A stretch of DNA of 64,000 nucleotides from Pteria penguin (lineage: Eukaryota; Mollusca; Bivalvia; Pterioida; Pteriidae). The notes under the pieces are model-generated. The model searched no databases and was not told where the DNA came from. It was given only the letters and a program-made list of their open reading frames with translations. Shown here piece by piece: positions 1-9,962 of this stretch (position 1 is the first letter of the stretch; each line of letters opens with the position of its first letter). Position numbers and translations under genes: made by a program. The DNA lies in assembly GCA_035048485.1 (NCBI GenBank), contig CM068581.1:68095381-68159380 (forward strand). The letters are read 5' to 3'.

Positions 1-484
1 GAGTTTTTGCTTCCTTCCCCCACGTCTGACGAATAAATTCCCTTTCCTCGAATTCTCCCGGTGCACTATAAATAGCAACCAATAAGGTTAACTCCTCGTT
101 ATTTTGTTTTCTACATATGTAGGGTTCATTTAACACATAAGAAAAATAAGAATTCTGAGTGTGACTCTTAACAGACATGTTACCATAGTGATCACTTGTG
201 CTTCCAGCATTGGTTGATATTGATGTCATTGACATACTTTTGATAAAGATATTACCATGGTGATTAACGACGCGACTGACATCATACGTAAATGACGTTT
301 TTTGTTTTGAAAGAGTCGTTGTGGCGGTTGGATTGCCATTGTGCGAATTGTTGTCACCGCCGTCTGCTAGAGATTTTCTTGACTTTAAATTCGTATATTT
401 CAAACGGAAATAACATATAATTAAGCAAAACGTCAATGATAAGATCGATATATACAGCATATGTTTTAAACTTCTTGGAATCAT
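1..484 (-). CDS. GT31 beta-1,3-galactosyltransferase-like protein, N-terminal part (cut by window edge)
   Basis: The minus strand is open from an ATG at 484 to the window edge (161 residues). The layout is that of a Golgi type II glycosyltransferase: a short basic cytoplasmic head (MIPRSLKH), one hydrophobic segment at about residues 9-26, a Ser/Thr/Asn-rich stem to about residue 115, then the start of a GT31 catalytic domain. The domain start shows LNEPYIC near 118-124, LLVAIYSAPGEFEER near 134-148 and IRQTWG at 151-156, matching the family pattern of a hydrophobic strand, SAPxxFxxR and IRxTWG. The family transfers Gal or GlcNAc from UDP-sugars in beta-1,3 linkage. The DxD motif would lie outside the window. 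The frame stays open a little way upstream of the ATG, so an earlier start or 5' exon is possible. Family confidence is high; the exact acceptor is unknown. Confidence 0.85.
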   Translation of the reverse strand, partial: MIPRSLKHMLYISILSLTFCLIICYFRLKYTNLKSRKSLADGGDNNSHNGNPTATTTLSKQKTSFTYDVSRVVNHHGNIFIKSMSMTSISTNAGSTSDHYGNMSVKSHTQNSYFSYVLNEPYICRKQNNEELTLLVAIYSAPGEFEEREFIRQTWGKEAKT

Positions 485-1920
485 TCTGACATTCACAAGT
501 AATTTCGAGCTTTTTCTTTTTTTTTTTTTTTAGATTTGAATAACTTTTAAATCCATTGACATTTACCTTAAGCGCAATTCCTATCGTTTCAATTGTTCAA
601 TGACCAGGAATGACTGAAATATCGTTGAAATGCAGTAGGTTCTTTCTATCGCCATGTCTCATAGATGTATTCCTCTAGTGTAATATCTGCTACTTGTCAG
701 TTAATGCAACATCCATTAAAATCTTTTCTTTGATTTTGAAACTTTGTACTTATCGATTATTTTGTATTCACACCACCATGGATTGTCAATATCCACCGAC
801 ACACGGGATTTAATCACATTTACCGCATATAATATTGATGAAAATGGCTTCTTATATCCACACACAACTATCAGCATTCCATAATTGTTGTATATCCCTT
901 GAACTCGCGTGTAGGAAAGATGTTATTTCACCTGCTTCCTCTGTAATGACAATAAAGGGAAATCTATATATACTGTACCCTATACATCTATAAAAGGAAT
1001 TCGTTAGCGTTATTCAATTAGAGCACGTTTCTGTGTGACAGTTCGACAAAATATTAATGGTTGTTCAAGCATAAACTAAGTAAACGTAATAGTGAATGAT
1101 CGAGCAAAGGCAAGGACACAAGGTATATATTCTTTTTTAAAATCCAATCCAACTGTGAAAAACGAAGCATTGCACTTATATGTTCTGTAACAATAATTTA
1201 CAGAATATGTTAATCCAGTGTAAAACGAAAATAAAAAAAGAACAACTAATCGGTAATATTCCTTACCAAGCACAAAGGATAATAGAATGAACACCATTCA
1301 ATCTCTTTTTCCCTCCGTGTCAGTGTTGGTCTACAACATAAATCGCATATACTGGTGCACATAGTAAAGTTGTCCTCACTTGACACCCATATACAAGGTA
1401 CTTTACGAGTGATATCATGCATGCAATACACATATATGTTGATTTTATTCACATGTCTAGTGTCCTCATAAATTACTACTTGATATAAATACGAAGCATA
1501 CACGTATTTTAGGAAAAGCGATAGACAGGAATTCAATACATTTCCGGCATGTCGTGTAATTATACAGAGAACTTCATTATCTAGGTTTAATCTCGTACCT
1601 ACTTTGCACGGGTGATTTTCACCTGTGTGAATAAACAGACCTGATATTTTGCTTAATATGCATTTGTGCATAGAAGCGCTTATGTTTTATAGTGAGATGA
1701 TCGGCGGCATAATACTATTATTACCAAAAGTAGTGTGGGAGGACCAGCTATGATATTTATAATAACAAAGACAAAAACTGACGGGTTACACGCGCAGTCG
1801 TCCTGTAGTAAATGATAAAATAAAATAAAGAAGGCTCTGCCGCGTGTTATGTCACTGTAGCATTCCACGGTGTATCTTCTTGATCCGAAGAAAAACAGTC
1901 AAGCTGAGGTACAAGAATGG
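485..1920. other. Stretch without recognisable gene
   Basis: AT-rich DNA upstream of the GT31 start, likely holding its 5' UTR or promoter, though I see no clear element. A minus-strand open frame of 141 codons (1246-1671) shows no domain, signal peptide or repeat that I recognise and is probably chance. Confidence 0.4.
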
Positions 1921-1921
1921 T

Positions 1922-2005
1922 TGATTGATTGAATATAATTGTTTTACGTCATTCCACGATTAATATTTCACGTATATGGTGATGGCATCTGCTTGATGCA
2001 TCTCT
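1922..2005 (-). repeat. SINE 3' fragment
   Basis: TTGATTGATTG followed by a GTTTTACGTCA motif and a CACGTATATGGTGATGGCAT stretch is the tail of the SINE seen complete at 2920-3157. The tRNA-like head is missing, so this is a truncated copy. Confidence 0.6.
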
Positions 2006-2192
2006 CAGTCTTTAAATCAATCCAGCTACTTTTTATTTATGTTAATCTATGTATGATTAACATACTGTCTTTTTTTTCTGACCATGTATTGTATTATTAC
2101 ATGTATTGTAATGACTATAAGCTGTATTCCTTTTGACCAATAAACTAACTATCTGTACTTGTACTTGGTACACAGAATATCAAAGAATTATA

Positions 2193-2462
2193 AAGCCGGC
2201 ATGGCCTAGTCGTATCGCGCTGGATTCCTGATCGGGAGGCCGGGGTTCGAGTCCCGCTCTGGCCATGCCGCTGTCCTGTCTTTCGGATGAGACAGTAAAA
2301 ATCGAGACCCCGTGTCGTGATATGCATGGCACGTTAAAGATCCCTCACTGCTTCGTGTGGGTCCGTTGCAAAGGTCAAAATGTGTATGCCCCGCATCAGG
2401 CAAATGGCGTCACCATACGTGAAATATTGGTGGTGTGACTTTAAACAAAAACCAATCAATCA
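2193..2462 (+). repeat. tRNA-derived SINE, near complete
   Basis: The head has an A box (TGGCCTAGTCG) and a near-perfect B box (GGTTCGAGTCC) spaced as in a tRNA, which would act as an internal pol III promoter. A central part containing CGGATGAGACAGTAAAA and GCACGTTAAAGATCCCTC follows, then a 3' end with CACCATACGTGAAATATTGG and an AACCAATCAATCAAAG tail. The same body and tail occur in the copies at 1922-2005 and 2920-3157. The central part resembles a conserved SINE core domain found in many metazoans (recollection). It is not a functional tRNA gene because the head runs straight into the SINE body. Confidence 0.8.
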
Positions 2463-2489
2463 AAGAATTATATGGTCAGGTAAATTTAT

Positions 2490-2605
2490 ACCCCTCATTA
2501 TCATCCGAAAGGCAGGACATCGGGTTCCCCACGGAAGTCGAACCCGGGACCTCTAGGTCATGAGCCGAGTACATCATCCAGTGAGTTACACCTAATCTAC
2601 ATACT
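2490..2605 (-). repeat. SINE head fragment
   Basis: On the minus strand the B box GGTTCGACTTC and the ATGACCTAGAGGTCCCGGG segment match the head of the SINE at 2920-3157, followed by CCTTTCGGATGATAATG. The tail is missing. Confidence 0.6.
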
Positions 2606-2919
2606 TTTTCATTTTCTTAAACTTATTGCAAGTACATGTATCTACTAATAAACAACTGCGTCTCGAAAATTTATCTCTGATATTAGTTGAATATTGCTGC
2701 ACATTTCTTCATATATCCTCAAACGGTCTTTTTACATGTGTGTAAATGGGGAAGTAGTTCCTTTTTAATTTTTGAATTGAGGCTTCTGACACACTCCCCT
2801 CTGAAAAGAAATAATTACAAAATCAAACTCTTTTTATGTTTATGTTTATGTAATCGCATTTTAACCTATCAAAGGTAAAGATTTTACGGAGATTTTTCCA
2901 TTGATAGATAGATAGATTG

Positions 2920-3157
2920 ATTGATTATTGTTTTACGTCACACCACGATGTTTTCACGTATATGATGACGGCATCTGCCTTATGCATTGCATACAAATTT
3001 ATACCTTTCGGAATTGACCCATTCGAAACAGACACGGAACCTCAGGTTTTACTGTCTCATTCGAAACTCAGGACATTTGTGTGCCCGCGGCGGAAGTCGA
3101 ACCCGGGACCTCTTAGTCACGAGCTGAGCACCTCAGCCACTGAGCCACACCGGCTTG
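2920..3157 (-). repeat. tRNA-derived SINE, full length
   Basis: On the minus strand the element starts with GCCGGTGTGGCTCAGTGG (A box), then GGTTCGACTTC (B box), a body with CGAATGAGACAGTAAAACC, and ends in CGTGGTGTGACGTAAAACAA plus ATCAATCAATC repeats. It is the same family as the copy at 2193-2462 in the opposite orientation. A plus-strand open frame running through it is not a gene. Confidence 0.75.
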
Positions 3158-3307
3158 AGATTTCTTTCAAGATGCGTTATGTCTCTTTCACTTTCACTCT
3201 CACGTGTATAGTAACATACATTATCACCTGTGTATCGTGTATGTGTGTCTCAACTGATACGAAATGCAAGTTTCTTATAAACGATAAAATATCGGGATAC
3301 AAAAAGC

Positions 3308-3376
3308 CAATCTCCAAAGCAGAGTTGTCGTTCCTTTACAGGGAATGCAAGGACCGTAACTCTGCTTTGGAGATTG
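3308..3376. repeat. 19-bp perfect inverted repeat
   Basis: CAATCTCCAAAGCAGAGTT at 3308-3326 is perfectly inverted at 3358-3376, with a 31-base spacer. In RNA this would form a strong hairpin. No transposon terminus is obvious around it. Confidence 0.7.
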
Positions 3377-3429
3377 ACAAAAAGCCACACATATGTATTA
3401 TCAATATTACGGTCGGTAGCGGTAACTAA

Positions 3430-4878
3430 TACTAATCGTGTCTATATACTAATTTTGGCGATATACTGTCTCAGTGTCTGTGACTGTGGCTGTATCTTTG
3501 ATGATAAATGTGACAACGGGCTTTGATAGCGTGGTTAACCATTAGTGTTATTACTATGGCAGGTGTGACTGGTCAACAGGGGAAGCTAACTTCTCCATTG
3601 CAACTACATCCTACCTTTTGTACTTCCATGTTAATGTGATTTATCTGTTCTCAATTTTGTTTTGAAAAAAAAAATATACTAGCGATTCCGTTAATTGGCG
3701 TAATTGAATAATGAAAAACAAACAAACAAATTAAAACAACCCCCCCCCCAAGATAAAACAAAACATAACCCCACCCCCGGATGGTAACTGTAGATATATG
3801 CGCATTCTCTCAGAAATACGCCCATTCATTTGAAATCAAAATTCCAACCCATCTCAGAAACAAAATGTTAAGAGAGGGTTTGAAATATAACCACTTCACA
3901 CAGCATACACAAAATCATCGGTATTATGCATCTGGTTCGATCAGCTATCTCCCTCAGGCATAGCTCTTTCCTTAGATTTATTCTTTCGTTCATTTTTTTG
4001 TCATTTTGGTTTCAATACTGCTCTTCAAATATTTATATGATATGAGAATTCCAACTATTCGGCCACGAGCATCACTGAAGAGACATAAGTTGTCGAAATG
4101 CGCATCTGGTACACAAAATTAAAATGTATATATTTTCTATATCTATTGAAATGAGAACAAGAAACAGCATACGCCCAAATAGATTACTCTTTGATACAAA
4201 TGTAATTCTTTCTGTAATATTCGCTCTATACACACATAATCCTTTTCTGTAATAATATAGTCCGACTTAGCGTTTAACTGTATAGTACATCTGTCACACA
4301 TAATATCCCCTGTGGCTAGTAAATGTATGCCGTTGCTGAATTGATGTCTCCGCTTTGTCGATGTACAATATGCATTAACGTAAGGTTTTCCTTTCGGAAA
4401 ATGGATTCAATTGGATATTTATTATCCTTTTGAAAGTCCGATCCTGGCGTGAAATTACTGGCGAGTCCTGCTTAATAATAAGTTATCAGATATTGTTGGT
4501 AACCATGAGCACTGCATCTTATACAATCGTGTTTCGTATCAAGTACAATAAGGCTGTTAGCTTTCGTATGGTAACACTTAAATTTGTTTTTATAATATTT
4601 TACTAAAGGAGAGAGGCATGAAACCACCCTAAAAAATACCTAAATGATTTTTTTTTCAGTGAAAAAGGGGGATTGTAACCCAAAATCCCGAAGTTAAAAA
4701 CGTTACTGGACCTATGCTAGATGTCACCCCAGTAACCTCCTACGTTTGTGACATGTTGAATGGAAACCATGTTTGAATAGCTTCATTACAATATTTAAAG
4801 TAACGGTACTATGACACTGTCGTACTCGCAATGAGGTGCCAGAATGGACATTTGTGAACACTAGAAATCAGTGTTAAG
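3430..4878. other. Stretch without recognisable gene
   Basis: AT-rich DNA with short homopolymer tracts (poly-C near 3740-3750, poly-A near 3665). I find no exon, RNA gene or repeat border that I can support. Confidence 0.4.
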
Positions 4879-5375
4879 ACCAGGGGTCAGTTGTTCGAAT
4901 CTTTTTACCACTAACCAATGGTTAAATGTATTCTAACTATATCTCAATCTGATTAAAACTATATCTTTATTCCGTTTCTCTATTTGTTCCATTGCAATTG
5001 AACAAATAGAGAAGCGGATTAAAGATATGGTTTTAATCAGATTGAACTAATTCTCTGAATTGAGAAGACTTTATATCGTAGTCTGTTTTCTAGTTTGTAG
5101 CATATGTAACCAGCATTGTAATGTAATTTAGATATTTATATGGAAATCTTATAAATTTAATTTTCTCTCAGACTTTAATAACTGGTTAAGCTACCCAATG
5201 GTTAAATTTCTTCTGACTATATTTTTGAAATGAGAAGACTTTAAGTCATATGCTGTGTACTGAGTTGCTGCATATGAAACATGCTTTGTAAAGTAATATA
5301 GAATTTTACACAGAAATCTTACAAATTAAATTAATTGTCTCTTAAACTTTAACCACTGGTTAGCTTAACTGGCCC
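4879..5375. repeat. TIR-bearing repeat made of two tandem units
   Basis: The ends carry inverted copies of a GGGGYCAGTT motif (GGGGTCAGTTGTTCGAA left, TTAACTGGCCCCA right). Between them are two diverged direct units. Each starts with an ACCAATGGTTAAAT-like motif, passes through a GAGAAGACTTTA motif and ends with ACTTTAAYMACTGGTTA. The first unit carries a 100-bp fold-back element (4945-5044) that the second lacks. It looks like a non-autonomous DNA element that duplicated internally before being hit by the MITE. Confidence 0.6.
4945..5044. mobile_element. Fold-back MITE (short form), Mutator-like candidate
   Basis: The element is an almost complete palindrome. CAATCTGATTAAAACTATAT at the left is inverted as ATATGGTTTTAATCAGATTG at the right, with about 45-bp arms. 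The same ends occur in a 384-bp copy at 53968-54351, so this is an internally deleted derivative. It is flanked by AACTATATCT (4935-4944) and AACTAATTCT (5045-5054), which may be a diverged target duplication. The neighbouring tandem unit at about 5205 shows the unoccupied sequence. Confidence 0.8.
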
Positions 5376-5479
5376 CAGGTGTCGATGAAAAATAAAGAAC
5401 GTCTCCTGTTTGGCCAGAGACAACCGCAACAAATGACCAAAACATAGTCAGCACGTATTTGAATACTGTTTAGAAATCG

Positions 5480-5700
5480 ACATAGCCATTCACAGCAAAA
5501 GTGGACACTCATGGACCTCTAGAATTCAGAGATAAGGCAGGTTATTCTGGAGGTATAAGTGCCTCCTATTTAGAAATTCAGATCCAAAGAAAGGCGGCCT
5601 ATACGGCATTCGAACACAAGACATTCAAGATGCGAGCGGAGCACCTTCATTTTCTTTTATTTCTATGGCGATTTTGTTTGCTACTCGCCTAACAGTTAAT
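5480..5700 (-). repeat. Array tail repeat, unit A
   Basis: This block (ATTCAGAGATAAGGCAG, then ACGGCATTCGAAC, ACATTCAAGATG, GGCGATTTTGTTTGCTACTC) is repeated at 13710-13905 and 27255-27480 in the same orientation. In each case it lies a few hundred bases on the 3' side (lower coordinate) of the minus-strand exon array, so it probably marks the 3' flank of each duplicated unit. No coding capacity is seen. Confidence 0.65.
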
Positions 5701-6239
5701 TTTTTCATTTTGTCTGGATTTTACTGCATAACTATATGACATGTCAACATATTTTTCTAACAAGTCGACTTTACATTTTGACATGTCAACATATTTTTCT
5801 GACAAGTTCTTATAATATTTACCATACAATTCATTTTCAGTTTTTAGTTTATTTTACACAAAAACAAATTATAAGTACTAGAAAAGTAGAAAGAAGTCAT
5901 ATAACTTTCTTTTTCATTATTTATATCTAATTTAATATTTATTTATAATAATGGCGTCGCAAATTTAGATGTAGCTAAAACATGATTAATTCATTCCCAA
6001 CAATAAACTAGTAACTTCCTTAATTAGCATTGTCATAATACAAAGCTATAATATGAAATATACCTCATGATTTCAAGAACCATAAAATATCGGACACAAA
6101 AACGCAACTTGTCAATTATGAGTGCTTTTATTATCATCATTTCTTAGAGAATGTGCAGAAATTGAATTATTTCAACGCACAATCTATTTTTCTTTCGTTT
6201 CTTTACAAATGATATTAAGTGCAATAAGTAATATACTTT
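5701..6239. other. Array unit A spacer
   Basis: AT-rich DNA homologous in blocks to 13905-14270 (shared AAACATGATTAATTCATT) and to 27990-28330. It links the tail repeat to exon 3 and shows no separate gene. A TGACATGTCAACATATTTTT motif is repeated twice near 5737-5800. Confidence 0.5.
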
Positions 6240-6397
6240 TAGTGTTAAACTATTTTAGATTCCATCTTCCATTTCCTGTGCCTTCTTTTTTCTGAAGATG
6301 CATCTGAAAGGTGCAGTAAAGCATCCAAAAGTTGGAGCTATTCTTTTTCGGAGAGATAATTTTTTTTTTATTTTCTTCTTTTTTAATTGAAGAATCA
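6240..6397 (-). pseudogene. Unidentified array gene, exon 3 (unit A)
   Basis: A minus-strand acceptor (polypyrimidine plus CAG, intron side 6398 upward) leads into a reading frame with SSIKKEEN and a lysine-rich segment, then sequence equivalent to the FGCFTALFRCLFRKK stretch of unit E. Frame and residues match the copies at 37560-37724 and 49500-49670 only in part because of small indels here (the GCATCTTCAGAAAAAAGAAG region). The protein family is not recognised. Exon 2 of this unit is absent, and Gypsy copy 1 occupies the interval where it should lie. Confidence 0.55.
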
Positions 6398-6479
6398 CTG
6401 AAAAAAGATATATATATATATAATAAATTAATAATAAGAGTATTTTTCATAATTTTTTTCATTATTTCTCAAATTTAGG

Positions 6480-7026
6480 ACTTAGCAGTTATTGCTGCTA
6501 ATGGTTACCAATAATAAACATTTAGGTGCATAACTTAGCTGTTGGTTTAAATAACTGTGTGAAATAATAATTATATTTAAGTGAATTTGGAGTACTATAT
6601 ATATTATTAGGTTAAATTTAAATTTTTCTAGTCTAGATTTCCTCTGACTATACAGTTTTTTGGCACAGTAAAGGCTGAAAGGCATGGCTGTATTTGTCAT
6701 TCTGTAGTTTGTAAATAATCTAAATTATAAATTACAACAAAAATATTTTTGTGTAAAGGATTGCATTTTTTGCATCATTTTAGTGATTTAACGCTTTAGT
6801 GGTGTGTCATAGTGCTTAGTGAAATTTTTGGAAATTTTTGCTTGAAGTAAGTTTATGTAATAAGGAATTTATTGAATAGTGCTCAGTGCTTTTCAGTAAA
6901 TTATTTCAACCCAAGAACTGAAAATTAATAAATTCATAAGAGTAGGTAAGGGCCTAGTCACTGTAAGTGTAATAGTAGTCAAGTATAGTAGTTGTAGTAA
7001 GTTAGATAATTAATACAGGTAACATT
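6480..7026 (+). other. Leader region upstream of Gypsy copy 1 gag
   Basis: AT-rich sequence before the gag ATG. I looked for a 5' LTR matching the 3' LTR at 12081-12292 and see none, so the left end of the element is lost, very diverged, or hidden in this stretch. Confidence 0.35.
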
Positions 7027-7895
7027 ATGGCATCAATCAAAAACAAAATCTGTATTAATTTTGCAAATGAGAAAGAGTTGCAAAAACTGCATGGAGTTGG
7101 TGTTGCAACTGCTAAGGTAATTATGGAGTTGAGTGTGAAAGAGGGAAACCTACACCAGGACTCCTTAAGTCACATTTAACATTTGAAGGTGACGGGGGAG
7201 TTTCTGGAATGGGTGGATTTTACTTCAAATCCTGAGCTTGGCGTTAGTAAGGTTAATGCAAATAAAGGTGATGAAGATCAAATGAGTAAAATGTTAGAGA
7301 GATTAATACCTGTGCTGGATGAAAATAATAGATCTAAGCACAGGGGAGATGGAGTCGCATCTATTGATGTTAATGTCTCCGATTCTGAGGCTCGGTTACA
7401 TACGACCTCATTATCAGGAGAGTCGTCTGTCTCTGGTTTTCTTCATCGAGTTAATGCAACCTCCTTGACCTCATTCAGGCCAGAGGCGGAGGATTTCAAT
7501 AGTGACATCGTTTACAGTCAAAAGGAGGTGCCTGTAGAGTTAAAGTTGGGAATGGGAAAATAACACCGGCAGTGAAACTGAAGGTGCTCGCCCGAAGCAG
7601 TCACATTTACAAGTAACTGAGCCTGCAGGCCAGGGCTATTATAGTCAGGGCAGTCAGGATGTTAGTGAAGTAAATGGGATACGGGGTAATCAAATGCACA
7701 ACTTTATGCCCAATGGCAATGGACAAAGCAATATCCAAAATACCGAAGCAATTCAATTCCCATATTCTGGTCCAATGTTGCATCCATCTTGGAGTGGACT
7801 AAATAATAATGCTATACCATCAGCCACTCATAGTACAAATACTATGCAGGGTGGCTGGCCAGTAAATTCTCATCTTGGTTTTCAAGGGATGACTA
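7027..7895 (+). pseudogene. Gypsy gag-like ORF with helix-hairpin-helix head
   Basis: From the ATG at 7027 the first about 45 residues contain ANEKELQKLHGVGVATAKVI, a ComEA-type helix-hairpin-helix pattern (Leu-x-x-Leu-x-Gly-Val-Gly-x-x-Thr-Ala). One in-frame TAA at 7177 interrupts it. The frame then continues to 7563, and after a frameshift an Asn/Gly/Gln-rich tail (GNQMHNFMPNGNGQ) runs to about 7895. Position before pol and low-complexity composition fit a Gag, but I see no CCHC knuckle. At about 7896 it joins RNase H sequence (MTIKHREW), so the gag C-terminus, protease and RT are deleted. Confidence 0.6.
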
Positions 7896-8330
7896 TTAAG
7901 CATAGGGAATGGGATAAACATGTCAATGCAGATTCCTTGTCTAGAATTCCCTCTGAGGATCAATGTAGAACCAACCAGCACGGCAAGGGATCTTCCTTGT
8001 GGCGGTTGTAATTACTGTGAGAGGATACATGCTAACTGGGGACAATTCATCCATCATGTAGACGAGGCTGTTCCATTGGTAAGTGGAATAGTTCCTCATG
8101 CTACAGGAGAGGTAAGAGTGAATGAAATTCGTACAGAGGCTAAAAGTGACAAGGAGAAGTTATGGATGGATGGGTACTCTGTTGAGGCTATTCAAAAAGC
8201 ACAATCAGAGGATAGAGACTTGAAGTTCGTGATCAACTGGCTAAAATTTCAGGAAGTGCCATCTGAACCAGACCGTGTTAAGCTCACCTATGGCTAAAAA
8301 TTTATGGCTTAACAGAAAATTGTTATTTGG
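7896..8330 (+). pseudogene. Gypsy pol: RNase H tail and linker
   Basis: MTIKHREW and DSLSRIPSEDQ correspond to the end of Ty3/Gypsy RNase H (compare HRPGNKHRNVDALSR in copy 3). A Cys-containing linker follows (LPCGGCNYCERIHANW) that is conserved in all three copies, with PCGGCxYC as a possible zinc ligand set. The reading frame changes at about 8010. Confidence 0.75.
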
Positions 8331-9503
8331 ATAGTAAGGGGGTATTACGGAAACAGGTTGAAACTCAGTTGGGAGAGCCTGTTTCGGTTCTACCTTCCCA
8401 ATATAGAAAGAAGCTATCCAACTATGTCATGACATACCCACAGCAGGGCATCAAGGTCATGACTGTACCTTACATAGGTGTAAGGATAAATATTACTTGT
8501 ACAGGATGTCCGACGATGTCAGGAGATATGTAACAAGTTGCCCTACTTGTAGTCGTAACAAAAAAGCCAGTAGGAAGGCCAAAGGTAAGTTAATGTTGTA
8601 CCATGCTGGTTCTCCAATGGAAAGGGTACACATGAACTTTCTTGGGCCACTTACTGTTACAAGAAAAGGCAATTCATACATATCAGTGATGATAGATCAG
8701 TTCACAAAGTGGGTAGAGTGTGTGGCATTGCCTAATCAGACAGCTGAGGTGACAGCAACAACTGCAGTCAATGAGTTCTTCTCTAGATTTGGTATCCCGT
8801 TCCAGATTTGTACAGACCGGGGGACCAATTTCGAGAGTAATCTGTTTCAGCATTTGTGTCAACGGTTGCAAATACACAAAACACGTACAACTCCATTCCG
8901 GCCTAATGGAGAGGTACAATAGAACTTTAATGGATGCAGTTAGGTGCTTTTTAGTAAAACACACAGTTTATAAGATGAATATCTTCTTAACTAGCAGTGG
9001 CTCTGCGTTCCGCGGTTTATTGTAATACTGGATTTACTGCCAATATGCCCATGCTAGGTAGGGAAGTGAATGTCCCCGCTGACTTGGTGTTTCCAGGTAA
9101 GAATAGCGGAAGACAAAGTCCTGATGAATTTGTTGAAAGATTGGTTGAGAAAATTAAATTTGCACACAATGTGGCGAGGGATAAACTTAAAACAACACAG
9201 GAGCAGATGAAGCGAGATCATGATCTAAAAACTAGATCTACACAGTTCACAGTTTGCGGAGTTGTGTATGTTTTAGATACCCAGCCTATTGTGGGCAAAT
9301 GCAAAAAACCGGTGTCGAAGGGACCAGCGGTAATAACTAGGAAACTGAGTGACTTGATTTATGAAATCAAGATTAGACAGAAACTGGAAACTGTTAATCA
9401 TGACAGGTTCAAGGCTTGTCATGACAGAGAGGTGCCACAATGGATATCAAAACATAAAGAGGCAAACAACACAGGAGCAGATGAAGCGAGTGACCTAAAC
9501 TAG
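8331..9503 (+). pseudogene. Gypsy integrase, copy 1
   Basis: The frame shifts between 8327-8533, 8497-8922 and 8997-9503. Visible parts are the CxxC half of the HHCC finger (SCPTCSRNKK), the catalytic core with MNFLGPLTV (first Asp changed to Asn compared with MDFLGPLTV in copy 2), CTDRGTNFES (second Asp present), then a broken stretch around the Glu (RPNGEVQ then MERYNRTLMDAV). A C-terminal GPAVITRKLSDLIYEI segment resembles a GPY/F module. The changed Asp and the frame breaks make it inactive. Confidence 0.85.
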
Positions 9504-9760
9504 ATCTACACAGTATGAAGTTGGCGGAGTTGTGTATGTTTTAGATACCCAGCCTATTGTGGGGAAATGCAAAAAACTCAAGCCGGTGTTGATGGGACCA
9601 GCGGTAATAACTTGGAAACTGAGTGACTTGGTTTGTGAAATTAAGATTAGACTGAAACTGGAAAGAAAAAAGAGGAGTTGATCATGTTAATCATGACAGG
9701 TTATTGAAACTGGAAACTGTTAATCAGGACAATGGATATCAAAACACAAAGAGGCAGGGG
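9193..9760 (+). repeat. Internal 284-bp tandem duplication in copy 1
   Basis: The segment from CAACACAGGAGCAGATGAAG at 9193 is repeated from 9477. The second copy again carries GTGTATGTTTTAGATACCCA and the GGTAATAACT segment, but with small indels. It duplicates the integrase C-terminal coding region and is specific to this copy. Confidence 0.75.
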
Positions 9761-9777
9761 GTTCGAACCAGTTGAGG

Positions 9778-9950
9778 CCAAAACAGTTGACAAGTTGTGT
9801 TTATGTCAGGGTCCGGATAAGGGTGAGTTTATGAAACGAAAGGTTGTATCATGGACATTGTGTCAACATAACACCAGAAGAGGCGACTATAATTAATTTA
9901 TATTTATGTCCAAGCTGTGAGTCCGAATCTCATGTATCAATCTCTTTGTT
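9778..9950 (+). pseudogene. PHD-finger remnant at pol C-terminus, copy 1
   Basis: CLCQGPDKGEF matches the start of the PHD finger seen better in copies 2 and 3. The central CxxCxxWYHxxC part is lost by a small deletion. LCPSCE near 9904-9920 is the last CxxC pair. The frame is broken. Confidence 0.7.
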
Positions 9951-9962
9951 GCAGAATCATGA
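9945..9962 (+). promoter_or_regulatory. Putative 3' splice acceptor before accessory ORF
   Basis: TCTCTTTGTTGCAG precedes AATCATG at the start of the accessory ORF. Copy 2 has the same context with CAG changed to CAA, and copy 3 has CTATTTTAG before AATTATAATG. A pyrimidine-rich AG just before the start codon in the env position suggests a spliced subgenomic RNA. This is inference. Confidence 0.45.

Noticed and set aside
1246..1671. 141-codon minus-strand ORF
   Set aside because: No domain, no splice or start context and no second copy. Compatible with chance in AT-rich DNA.
2193..2265. Functional tRNA gene
   Set aside because: A and B boxes are present but the sequence continues into a SINE body and tail. 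Other copies show the same fusion.
2917..3429. 170-codon plus-strand ORF
   Set aside because: Runs through a SINE in reverse and through a hairpin. No protein features.
6480..7020. 5' LTR of Gypsy copy 1
   Set aside because: No stretch resembling TGTGGTAATATTGGG or the LTR end TGCTAATNTNACTATA was found. The left border stays undefined.
8683..8964. Minus-strand ORF inside Gypsy copy 1
   Set aside because: Antisense of the integrase frame.
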